DNA of 64,000 nt, taken from the NCBI GenBank assembly GCA_025504975.1, contig JANUWI010000001.1:5084001-5148000 (forward strand), written 5' to 3'. A program made the translations under genes and the position numbers. Of the stretch, positions 19,729 through 32,500 are shown piece after piece. The stretch comes from Plenodomus lindquistii. Lineage: Eukaryota > Ascomycota > Dothideomycetes > Pleosporales > Leptosphaeriaceae. Below the pieces are notes generated by a model. The model saw only the letters and a program-made list of their open reading frames with translations, made no database searches and had not been told where the DNA came from. Within the stretch, counting starts at the first letter, position 1, and each line of letters begins with the position of its first letter.

Positions 19729-20924
19729 GCCCTTTTATTAGAAGAGTTAAATATTATAAATTTAGTTATTAATTAAATAATAGAGTATAAAGTAATAGTC
19801 TGTATAATAATCTAATAGCTATTTTAAAATTAAAATATAAATTTAATCTAGAAATAGATTTTTATTTACGTGTAACGCGTACTTTTATTTTAGCTATAAA
19901 TTTACTTACTACTATACTACGTTTACCTATAATATTATATTAATCTATTAGTACTATAAAATTTTTTAACTTTTAAACTTTTAACTTTTTATAATCTATA
20001 ATTTTTTTTATACTTTTACTTTTATACTATATATTATAATTATAGCGCCTATAATACCTAAATGTAAAAAGTATAAGTTTAACTATAAATATTTAAGTAA
20101 TACTAATATAGTTAAAAATATAGTATACTATAATTCTTTCTAGAGCTATTTATTTATAGTATATAAAAGTAAAGCTGTTTTCTAGACTATTTATTTATAC
20201 TTCTAGAAAGATAAGTTTAACCTAGTAGCGTAATAACTTTTTAGTAAATATACTAAAGTAGACTATTAAAGTGTATAGAAAACTTTTTATACCTAGGCTA
20301 AAAACGCACTTATTTATAATTAGTAAGTTTTTTTTATAATAGTATAAATAATAGCTCTAATTTATAAATAGATAGAAATTAAATAGTTACTAGGCCTAGA
20401 AAATTAGCTATAACTACCTTTTTAAGCCTATTTAATACTATAACTTATTTATAACTGCCTAGTTTACTATTTATTTTCTAGGTAATAAGTTTATACTATC
20501 TACTAATACTTTTATAACTATTACGTTAACTATTATATAACTATTACCTAAAATTAAAGTCTATAAAAAATTTAAGTAGCTTTAGATTATAGAACCTAGC
20601 GCTAAAAATAATAAAATTAACTTTTTTTTACTAGATCTTACTACTTTTAATTATAAAAATATAGTATAGACTACGTTAGCTTTATCTACATTATATATCT
20701 AGTTTAAAATATAAATTTTCTAGAAGCGTATAATTATTTTAGTTAGTAAAAAAATAGAGTTTCTATAAAAGTACTTATATAATACTTTTATATAACGTTT
20801 AAACTAGAGATAGTTTAAAGTATTATATTACCTATTATACTAGCTATTATAAGTACTTATCTATATATAGTTTATAATTAACTAGCTTATTCTAGAGATA
20901 TAGAATATTATTAAAAAGTAGGTA
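19729..20924. other. RIP-saturated DNA, outer element remnant
   Basis: No open frame. On the plus strand from about 20050 a stop-tolerant reading starts PKCKKYKFNYKY and continues for over 200 codons, weakly suggestive of a Cys/His-containing protein start. The minus strand is also readable when stops are ignored, so the coding strand is undecided. Confidence 0.45.
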
Positions 20925-22786
20925 ACGTACTCTACAAGCAAGTAGCTAGCACAAGCAAGTGGCCAGGCTCTGCTAAGACTACACTAAACTTCATACTATT
21001 ATTAATGTCTTAACGCAACAACGTAAAAAAGTTTTTAATTGAATTTTAAATACAGCTTGCATTGCAGGCTATTTAACAAGACGCGACACTTACTATTTTA
21101 AGGGCTGCTGTAGTCTATAAGGTTGTAGAAAGGACTCTACGATAATAACGCGCTGGTACTGCCCTACGACGTAATTGCAAGCCTAATTTAATAAACCTAT
21201 TTAAGACTAAAGAGAAGGTAATTGTTAAGTATGTGCTTAACCTTGCTGTAAGAGGATTCCTGCTCTAGCTTGCTATAGTTAAAGATATAGCAGATTCTTT
21301 GCTTAAAGCCCGGCACTGCAACCCTACTAGCAAGAACTAGGCTGTAAACTTTGTTAAGCGTCGCTCTGAGCTTAAAGTAAAGTTTAATTGTAAGTACGAT
21401 TATAAAAGAGCCCTCTGTAAAGATTTAGTGGTTATTAGTAACTAGTTCTAGCTTGTAGAGAATACTAAAGCTAAGTACAGCATCTAGGACGAAGACATCT
21501 ACAACTTTAACAAGACAGGCTTTATAATAGGCGTTATATTAACTAGGGCAGTTGTTACAGGTGCTAACTATTAAAGGCGTCTAAAATCTATGTAGTAGAG
21601 TAACTAGAAGTAGACTACAGTAATCTAAGGCATTAATGCGATGGGGTAGGCTATTCTACCCTTTATTATCTTTGCTAGCAAGCACTACCTCTCTGCCTAG
21701 TATAAGGAGCCTAGCCTGCTTTAGAACTAGGCTCTTACAGTCTCTAAAAACAGCTAGATAGATAATAGGCTTAGTCTAGACTAGTTAAAGCACTTTAATA
21801 AGTATATAAAAGAGCGTACTGTTAGCACAGTACGTCTGCTTATAGTTAATAGTTATAAAAGCTATAACTTGCTTAAATTCTACTAGTACTACAAGGAATA
21901 TAAAATTATAACCCTCTATATGCCTTTTTATTCGTCGCACCTCCTGCAGCTGTTTAACGTTAGTTGTTTTGCGCTTCTAAAGAAGGCGTATAGCCGCTAA
22001 GCTAAAAATCTAATGCGCAACTAGATTAACTACATTACTAAGATTAAATTCTTGCTATGCTTTATTACTGCTTTTAATACTGCTATTACTTAAAGCAATA
22101 TCTAGAGAGGCTTTTAAGGCGCAGGCTTAGTTCCCTTTAACCTAGAGGCTGTAATATCTAGCCTTAATATTAAGCTGCGTACGCTGTTACCCCCTGCTAT
22201 TAATAATAAGCCCTAGCACTTCTAGACTCTAAGCAATACCCTGTAATTTAGGTTGCAATTAAAGCTTCTTAAAGAGAGGATTTAAAGGTATGTAGATAGC
22301 TCGCTAACTGCTATAGTTAATGCGTTTAAAAAGTTTAGTAAAGGCGCAGCGTTAATAGCGCATTAGATAGTGTTAATGCGCAATAAAGTCGTTAAGCTTT
22401 AAGCAGCAAATAAGGCCGCTACGCGATGTAAATCGCATAAGAGGAAGCAGGTACAGAAGGAGGGTACCTTTACAGTTAAGGAGGGCCTACGCTTAACAAC
22501 TCTAAAGGAGTTTACAGCGCGTAGTAATAGGAAGAAGGCGTCGAAGAGGGTGCGCGCTAAGGGAGGCGAACCTACGCAACAGCGCTATAGACGCTGCGGT
22601 AAAAGTAGGCACAACGCGCGCACGTGTAAACAAGAAGTAGAAAGTATTTCTAAATAGATTAGCTTACTACGATTTCTACGTACTATTGTTGTTAGTTGTG
22701 CAGTACTGTTATAAAAGTATATTTTAGTGTAGTCTTAGCAGAGCCTAGCTACTTACTTGTGCCGGCTACTCGCTTGTAGAGTACGT
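20925..22786 (+). mobile_element. Fot1/pogo-type (Tc1/mariner) DNA transposon, 1862 bp
   Basis: Terminal inverted repeats of about 65 bp start ACGTACTCTACAAGC at the left and mirror at the right (ending GAGTACGT), with TA on both sides (20923-20924, 22787-22788). Length and TA duplication fit Fot1. It contains one long decayed transposase frame on the plus strand. It is less AT-rich than the DNA around it, so it is a younger insertion that suffered fewer rounds of RIP. Confidence 0.95.
21005..22657 (+). pseudogene. Fot1/pogo transposase (DDE_1), inactivated by point mutations, 551 codons
   Basis: From ATG at 21005 to TAG at 22657 the frame is unbroken by indels but holds about 34 in-frame TAA/TAG codons, all at places where Gln or Trp fits. 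Readable blocks match pogo/Fot1 transposases: DEDIYNFNKTGF, AILPFIIFASKHYLSA, TVRLLIVNSYKSYN, ITLYMPFYSSHLLQLFNVSC, and a C-terminal zinc-knuckle-like tail (RCGKSRHNARTC). All three catalytic aspartates read Asn: NFNKTG for the family's NFDETG, VNSYKS for the family's LDGHES, and LFNVSC for the family's PLDVGC. G to A transitions explain each. One knuckle Cys appears as Tyr (TAT). The protein would have cut and pasted the element at TA sites. It is now doubly dead. Confidence 0.94.
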
Positions 22787-22788
22787 TA

Positions 22789-25700
22789 GTAGATCTGCAA
22801 GTCTATAATAAAATAAAGCTATATTTCTATTTATAATATTTTTATTTTACTTTTACTTAATTTATATTTAGTTAACTTTTTTTTATTTAGTATATAAATA
22901 TTTACTAGTTCTAGGTAAAAAGCTATAGCGCTTTATTTCTCTAGAGGCCTACTCTAAATTATTTATAATACTTTTCTAGTATTTTTTTAATAAACTAGAG
23001 CGTATTATTATAGTAGCATTTTTTAAATACTAGATAGAGGGCAAGTATATAGTATCTAAAATTCTATTTACTATTAATAGATACCTAGCACTTTTTTTTT
23101 ATCTATATAGTAACTATACTATTTTAGATTTTTAGTAAGCTCTAATTAGTACTATTATATAACTATTACTTACTATCTACTAGCTAAACTAAAATATTTC
23201 TACTAGAGAGGTTTAATACTATATCTAGCTTAGAATTTATTTATACTATTATTAGCTACACCTGTAACTCTCTAAGTAAAGAAAAAATAGATATATTTAT
23301 AAATAGAGTGTAGTAAAGCTATAAAAGGCTAAAGGCTTAGAAAGTATACTTTAAAGTAATATAGTTTATAGTTATATATATAGATATCTACTATTTATGT
23401 ATAATAGAGCCTATAGTATAGAGTGTCTAGAGTTATATAGACTATTATAATAACTATTATAGTATATTTAAACTATTTTGTATATATAATATTTAGAAAG
23501 AATTCTAAATACTTATATAATAAATATTTTAGTATTTATACGCTAAGTAAAACTTAAAAAAACTTTATATCTATATAAAAAGACGCTTTATATACTATAA
23601 TATATATATTAATGTAATTTTATACCTAGACTTTAGTTATATATATTATAGATACTACTTTCTAGTATACTATTATTCTTTTCTATATTACCTCTACTTA
23701 CTACGTATACACTAAAAACGCAGAAATTAATAAATAAATATATATAGAAAAATAATTAGTATAGAAATAGACTTCTAGTATTAGAGAGGTATAAACTAGC
23801 TATTATAAAAGTATAATCTATAAATAATACTTATATTAGTAGAGTAAAAACTACTTTTTTATTACATAAAAAAGTAGAGCTAGAAAATTTAAATAAAGCT
23901 AACTAGAGTTTTATATATAAAGAAATTATATGTGTAAACTAGTAATACTCTATACTATCTATATAATCTATTACTATATATATATATTATATTTAAAACT
24001 TATACTTTATAGACTATATTTAGAAATTTACTAGACCTAGAAAGTATAAACTATTATACCTATAGGCCTGTAGCTTTTATTAAATACTATACTATTAAAA
24101 AAGAGTATTATAAAAAGGTAATATAACGCGTTTAATCTAGAGTTAAAACTAGGTACTTTATAAAACTAGAATATAAATATATTAAAGTTTAAAAATATAG
24201 AATTTAAAATACTATAATAAAAAAACTATTATATTAACTATTACTATTACTATATAGTTAGACGTTTTTAACTTTACTTATTTTTTAGAGGTAGCGTAAG
24301 CTATAGAATAGAAGCGTATTTTTAACTAGTAATAGGTTATCTAGACTATTACTTACTATATTAGTTAGGTCTAGTATTTTAATATTATTCTAGTTATTAA
24401 AGTTATTATATAACTTGCGTAGAATTAGGGCTTATAGTATAGTAATATCTAGTAGTAATTCTAATTATATAATCTATAATTTACTACGTTTCTAAAAAAG
24501 TGTTTAAATATATAATATAAAAGTAGTAGATAAACTAGCTAATAGTCTACTAGTAAACGCTTTAGTTAACTTTTTAGTAGTTTTAGGCGTTATAGATAAT
24601 AGCTTTTTTTTTTTAATTATAAAATCTAGTAGCTCTACTTTAATTTTCTTTTTTATTACTTTTTTTACTAGGCTTTTACTAGGACTCTTTACTTATTTTA
24701 TTACTAGAGTTAGTATTAATAGCGGCTTATTATTATTTTTTTTCTAATACTTATTAAAGTATATAATAAACTTCTAGGTAGTCTCTATTTCTTTTTATAG
24801 AACTTTTTTAAATAAGTTTTATATTATTATAAAAGTATATACGTTTCTAGAAAAAAGCTATAGTAAAGTACCTATTTTAATTACGTATATTTATTTATAT
24901 CTAGTAATACTATATAGTTAGATTAGTTTAATTTTATTAATAATAAATTAGTTTATAAAGTTATTTAGATTTTTAAATTTAGTACTACTAGGGATAATAA
25001 TACTAATATCTCTACCTATAATATAAATTAAAACTATTATAATAGCTATTATAAAAAAACACTTACTACTAATATTATAGTACTAATTAAATATATTATT
25101 AATCTAGATAACGTAAATAAAACTTATATTAAAAGTAATTTTTATTATAACTATTTTTATCTAGTTAGCTTTTATAGTACTCTAAATTTATCTAAATAGA
25201 TAACTATTAATAGACTTAGTTTATTTTAATACTACTATATTTTTATATTACGCCTAAATAGCTATATTTTTAAAAGGCGCTAGCGCGTTTTTACTATAGC
25301 CTAGTTATAGCTAGAATACTATTATAATAATTAACTAGTTTAATAAAGGTTTTAGTATAGGCTAAAAAGGCTAGTCTTCTCTATTAAATTTAATAGTAGA
25401 GAGAATACTACTAGGCTACGTACTAGTATTTATAGCGCTATAAAAAAAATAAAACTACCTAATTATAATATTAATTTAATTGTAAAGAATGCTTTTTTTT
25501 AAATAGAAAAGTCTCTATAGTAGTAGTAGTAAAGCTATAGTAAAAGAAAATAAAAAAAAAAAAAAGAAACTATAATAATAGAATTATAAATTAGACTTTA
25601 TAGCTTTTATAGCTGCTAGAGAAAAATTAACTTTAGACTTTACTATATTAAGGACTATTAGTAACTATTATAAAAACTATTACAAAAACTATTATAAAGA

Positions 25701-26552
25701 CTATTATAAAAACTATTATAAAGACTATTATATACTAAGTACCTACAGCTTTACTTATAACCTAGCTTTATAACTAAAAGGCCTACTTTTCTATTATACT
25801 TTAGTCTATAACTTTATTATTAGTAAAATTATACTTTTTATTATTATCTAGTAGAGTAAAATTCTACCTACTAGTTAGATACGCTAATAGCTCTAATACT
25901 AGCTTTATATTTAATACCTAGTATTTTTTAATCTAATAGCGCAGCTCTAAGTACACGTTTTTATATAGAGCTATACGCTCTATAGCTAACTTTATAATAC
26001 TAGTATATAGATTAAATACTATATTTTTTAACTACTTATTATATTATAACTATATTTTAGATAGTAATACTATATATATATTCTAGATAGGTATTTCTAC
26101 TTTAAAATTTCTAAACTTTTTTTAGTTTATAGGCTATTTAAAATTATAAGTACTATCTAGAGGGTATATAAATAATATACTTAGTTTACTAACTATAATA
26201 TTTAGTTAATTTTTTTATTTCTATATATAATATAAATTATGCGTTTTTATATACGTATAGATTTTCTAATAAAAAATTAGAATATAGATAGCTTTAATAG
26301 TAATAGTATTAGCTAGTTAGTTTTTAAAGTATAAATTTTAGATCTATATATTATAGAAGTAATTCTATAATAGTTAGTATAATAGTTTTATATATTTATA
26401 TTATATCTAATCTACTCTCTAGTAAAAAAAAAGGCTTTTAGATAGCTACTACTACTATACTTTAATTTTCTAATTAAACGTGCTAGTACTATGTATATGT
26501 TAGAAAATTCTACTATATACTTATATTAGAAAATTCTACTATATACTTGCTA
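22789..26552. other. RIP-saturated DNA, largest remnant of the outer element (3.8 kb)
   Basis: No open frame. Two features stand out. At 25660-25735 a short tandem array of ACTATTATAAA(A/G) words occurs. At about 24270-24990 both strands have unusually few in-frame stops, and the minus strand includes a 60-codon stop-free Lys/Ser/Thr-rich run that could be the tail of a former minus-strand gene. Just before the first 12.8-kb unit, the phrase AGAAAATTCTACTATATACTT is duplicated (about 26498-26548). I cannot assign a protein family. Confidence 0.45.
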
Positions 26553-29500
26553 GCGTTAGTTACATAGAATGCTAGTAACTAGGTAGTTAGTAACGCAAGT
26601 TACTAATTTACTACTTTTACTCTACAAGGCCTTTTTTTATGTATGCAATAGCTAAAGGACTAGTAAAATACGTCTAGTATAGTAAGTAAAAACACGTATA
26701 TTATATACGCGCTAGGTATCCCTAGTAGTAGTAGATTAGAGAGAGTAGGTAATATAAAATACCTAAATTACTATAGGTACTATAGGTACTATTTATACTA
26801 CCTATACTACCTATACTATACTTACTATATATAATATTTATAATACGCTTATAAAGTATATTACACTACTATAAACTACTACTATAAGTTATTAAACTCT
26901 AGGCTTATAGATTACGTGCGTTTAGTAAAAAAACCTAGTAACTCTAGTATACTAAAAAGATTAACGTATATTATTTAATACTATAATTTTAAAGATAGTT
27001 AGAAGCGCTGCTTACTTTTTTAGGTTTTTTTATATTATTTATATACGCAGCTTTACTTATTCTGTGTATATTAGCTATATTATTTAAAGTATAGACTTTA
27101 GTTATAGTAACTACTACGCTATTAGTTAGACACGTTTTTTATAAGTTTTATATAGGTAATACTATAGATAAAAAAAAAATAGTACTACTATATATAGTAT
27201 TAAAAAACTCTATTATAGTAGTAGGTAAGTAATAGTATTAATTAAGTGTTATAATTTAGTATAGGTAGTAGTATATAGTATTATATCTATAATATAGCCT
27301 AAATATAAAAAGCGTTTATAGTAGCACTTATTATTCTATATTAGCTACTCTATTAGCAGGCTTAACTCCTCTAGAGCTAGGTTAAAGTTATCTAAAAAGA
27401 TTAGTAGGCTTAATTAAAAATAAAAGTTAGCTTTAGAAAGCTTGCTTTACTAGTAGAACTCTATAAAAGTTACCTCTGCCTTTTTCTACTCTACTATTAT
27501 CTTCTTTACTGCGGCATGTTACTCTAGAGGTAACTTTATAAGTTTATTAGCTTCTATACTATTAGGTTTACTATCTAATTTAATTTTATCTACTACTACA
27601 CCTTCTAGCCTAGTAGTTAAGTAATCCTCTATTAGTTCTTTAATTACTAGCTATTTATTAGCCCTCTATACTATACTATTTTTTAACTAAAATAACTAGG
27701 CTAACGTAAAAGACCCTATAAAATATTAGTATTATTTAAATAACTAGCCTATAATCTACTAACTAGTTAAGTAAAGTCTGCTATAACTAATAATTTAACT
27801 ATATTTTTACTCTAATAGCTAATAGTAAAGTCTAGAGCTACTACTATAAAAGCTATTAATATTATACTAGGTATATTAAACTACTTTACAGCGCTATTTT
27901 TTACTGCTAGCTTCTACTTTAACGTAGGTAGATACTAAGTTTTAGTAAATATTTTAGCTATTACTTAATACTTAAATAGAGTACTATAGTTAGTTAGATT
28001 ACTATAGATAAATTTAAACTTTTTATATAGTTTAGCTAGTAATATAGATGCTATTATACTAGTATAAAAGCTGTACTAGCGCTTTACTATAGAGTAAACT
28101 GTATTTATTATATAATAATAGAAGCTAGTTAGAGCGTTATATATCTAAAGTTATTAGTTATATCTAATATAAATAGAGGTATACACTTCTTTTACAGAGT
28201 TTTTATATAGGTTTTATTATAGTATCTCTGTTTTAAATGTTACTACTATCTATTTATCTAATAAAAGCGCTTTAAACTTACTTTTATAAAAGTCTATCTA
28301 TAGGGTTACTATATAGGTATAGCTTACATTATTCTCTATAAATATAGTATATAATAAAAGCTTTATTATACGCTTTATTATTTTACCCTTTTTAGACTAT
28401 AAATATTTAGTTTCTTGTTTTTTAAGTTTCTATACCTAAATTGCCTAGTTAGACCTAGTATTTAACACCTCGCGTTTAGAATAGGTATTTTATAAAAAGG
28501 AAGAGTTTAAAGCTATATAAATATTAGTATATAAATACTAAAACGTGTTACTATAGATATATACCTATATTTCTATTTAATTACACTTATTTAAGTATAC
28601 TAGGCGTAGATACTCTATCTATTTTCTATATACGTTTAGTACTAGAGTATATACTATAGGTAGATAGTATAACCTACTTAGACTCTCTATTACTCTAGAC
28701 TTTTATAGATATTATTACTAAATCTTATTTTATATTAGAGTACGCTTAGATAAAATAGTATTTACTAGATTTTTAAAGTTATTAGAGTAGTCTAGTTTAT
28801 AGTTAGTAGTAGACTATATAGATTTACTACGTTATAAACTTAAATTTAAAGGTAGTAGTAGTAGTAGTAGTAGAACAGACGTGCTAGTAGTATATAGCGT
28901 TCTATAACTCTAGTTAATATCTTTAGAGTTAGAGTATATATAAAATAGTTAGCTAGATATTAGTTATAGTTTTAAATTTAACTTTACCTAGTAAATTATA
29001 GTTAGTATATAAAGCGTGCTTTAATATAGTAGTTATATATATATAGTATTTATAGTTCTATTTTAAGCTAATTATACATTCTATTATTATATACGTTAGT
29101 TATAAGTGTTAAATATAGTTTAATTATTACACGTATTTTAAATATGCTAACTAGCACGCGTTTTATAATATAATAGCATACTTTTTCTAAGCTTTATTAA
29201 ACTTCTATATAGACTAAAAGTAGGTAATAGAAAAGCATTATATATATTCTAGATAGATAGTAGGTATTTACTAAAACTTAATATAGTTAATAGAAACTAA
29301 AAAAGAATAGGTATATAAAATACTTAGAGGCTAAAAAAAAATTATTATTTAATTTACGCTATACTAAATCTAACTATTATTTAGTATTACTTTTTATTAC
29401 TATATATTAGTATAGAATATTTACTATAATAAATAGACTTTATATGTATCTAGACTTTTCTCTCTATAATAAATATAGGTTAAGTCTTTTTATTAGTAAA

Positions 29501-32500
29501 AAAGTCTATAATAGTACTATGCTATTAGAACGTAGCGTTAACCTTTATCTAAGCCTATTAGTTATTTTGCTTAATATAGTAAAACAAGATATCTACTACT
29601 AGATTAAATAGTAAGTTTTAATAGATTACTACTATAAACTTATTATATTCTATATTATCTACTAGTATAGTATCTTCTATAGTAGAGCTATAAAGTAAAT
29701 TCTTACTATAGATAAAAATAAATGCTATACGCTCTATATTATATATAAGTATTATTATAGGTATTTATATTAAAGTATATAGTATTATAAACGCAGTTAT
29801 ACTATATACTTAAGTATTATATTAAAAAAAAGTAGAGAAAAATATAGGTGTTTATATTTAATTTTAATATATTATATTATAGTTACAGCGCTTTGCTATA
29901 AATATAATAACCTTATATTATTAAATACTATTAAAGGCAGTATAACTACTACTATATCTAGATATAACTATAGAACCTAGTTATAGTAGTCTATTTTATA
30001 TAGAACGCGTTTTTAAACTATAGCTAAAAAGACCCTGTAATAGTATTACGTTTTTAAAACTATAGTATATATAGTAGTACTTGTTCTAGAATATATTAAA
30101 TAAGCTATATAGATAGGTTTATAAATTTAACATATTTAACGTAGTATAAAAAGGTGTAGAGTAGTAGAATATATATAGTAAATTTATCTAGTACTATATA
30201 TACAAGATGCTTAGCGTTTAATATAGCTATTTTTATACCTATAGCTAATAATAATTTAGATAATATCTATCTAGATACGCTTTTAATACGCATAAGTAGC
30301 ATAGAATTATATAGTTTAGAGTCTAGTAAATAGTTCTCTCTAATATTACACTATTATAGTTACTAGGTGTATAATAGAAATTTTAATACTATTTTATATA
30401 TTTAAGTTTTTATATAAATATACGTTTAGCTTTATTTAAACTTTATATATACTATAATGTATATATACTATTACTAGTAGTATAAACTATATATAGAATA
30501 CACTTCTATAATAAATAGATAATATATTATTTAATCTATTCTATACCTACTTTTTCTTTTTATACGCTTGTATTATACTCCTCTACTTTTTTATAAAGTT
30601 TAGAGAATACTAAGTGTTATATTTGTTCTAGTCTATATAATTATTTACTAAGTAAGTTATATCTCTATTTTTACTTTTATAGAGTAGTTCTTTTAGTATA
30701 AGGTTTATAGGCTGTAAGATAGACGCTATATTATATATTTAGAAAGCTTTAAACTTACGTAGATATACTATAGTATTATAAAATTAGTAGTAAACTATTA
30801 TTATACTATTAACTTTATTAAATGTAGCTTTATTATTAAACTATATAGTCTTTATAAAAGTATATTAGTACTACTTTTTTAGTGCCTTTATAGTGTTTTT
30901 TTTTTCTAGTAGCGTAAAAACTAGATAAACTTAGCCTAGTAGGCAGCTAAATGCGAGGTAGTTATTTTTATTATCTAGTTTTATATACTTTTAAACCTAG
31001 ATAAAGTCTTTTTATTCTCTTCTAGACGCGCGGTAATTAGTTAAATAACAGACTATAAGTTTTTCTTTAGTATCTAGATTATTTACGCTTTTATCTATAC
31101 CTACCTAGTATATAATAAATTAACTAATTTATATTTTTATACTCTATACCTACGTGTTATCTATTTTTTATTTGTTTTTATTTTTATCTGTAATTAGTAT
31201 ATAGTCGCGCTTTATTTATTAGACTATAATATAAATAGTAACTACTACTAGAAAGTCTAGATAAAATAGATAATCTACTATTTTACTAATAGTTATAGTT
31301 TTTATATAGTTAGAAGTAGGCGTAATAAACTACTTAAGCTTAGATATTATTACTAGAGTAGCGACTCTAACTATATAAACTTCTATATTGCAATCTATTT
31401 AGGTCTATAGGCTACTATCTACATGCATTTACTTGTATTTAAAAGTAAAAAGAGTAGTACGCTTTAAATTATAAATATAGATCTATTATAAAAAGTAATA
31501 ATAGTTTATTATTTAATAGAACTATTTAATTATATTACTATAAAACGCCTCTCTATTAGTTCTAGTATCTAGTCTGTCTAATAACCTAAAATATTTAATA
31601 TTACTAATTATATAGAATAGGGCGTGCTATTTTAGGAAATAGAAGTGCTTATTTAAGTAGTATAAATAGAATTCCTCTTTATATACGTCTATTTAGTTAA
31701 TAGCGCTCTATATATAATTAAAAGTAGTAGTATTATAGTATTAGTAAAATATAATAGCTATAAGATTATATATAGCGTAGATAAACTATATAGTATAAAA
31801 AGTATATAAGTATAATAGAGAGAATACAACTACTATAAACTATTAGGTAATAACCTTTTACTTTTTTCTAGTTTACTATTTCTATTTACTATAATTTAGT
31901 ATTACGTTGTTGCCTGTCTAATATAGTAGCTATTAGAAGCGTTTATCTAGCTATTCTAGTTCTAACGCTTTTTAAATATAAGTATTATCCTTTGCTTGCT
32001 TTTACTTAAAAACTTTCTTTTTAAAAAGCTTTTTAATCTAGCTTAGTATATACTATAGGAGACTTTTAAAAAGTAAATAAAATATATTAGTTAGTATTCT
32101 CTAGTATATATTAAACCTAGCGTGTTTCTAGGTAAAGTAAATCTCTAGGTGCATCTAGTTTAGATTATTTATTAGTATATTTTTATATATTTATAGTTTT
32201 TACTGCATCTGTATCTATAGGTTATTATACTATAAGTATTCTATATAAAAATCTTTTTAATTACTAGGTAAAATACTATACTAAGTATAGTACTATCTAG
32301 ATTTAACTTCTAATATAAAAATTTACTTTTTATAGTCTATAAAAATGTATAATAATATTAGATAGTAGTATTAGCTTTAATTATTAGCGTAATATAGAGT
32401 AAGTCTGTAAATAGAGTAGTATTCTAGAGCTAGAGTTTAGTAAAAATAATAATAAAATAGTAAATAGATAGAATATATATGTTTTAATATACAACCTATT

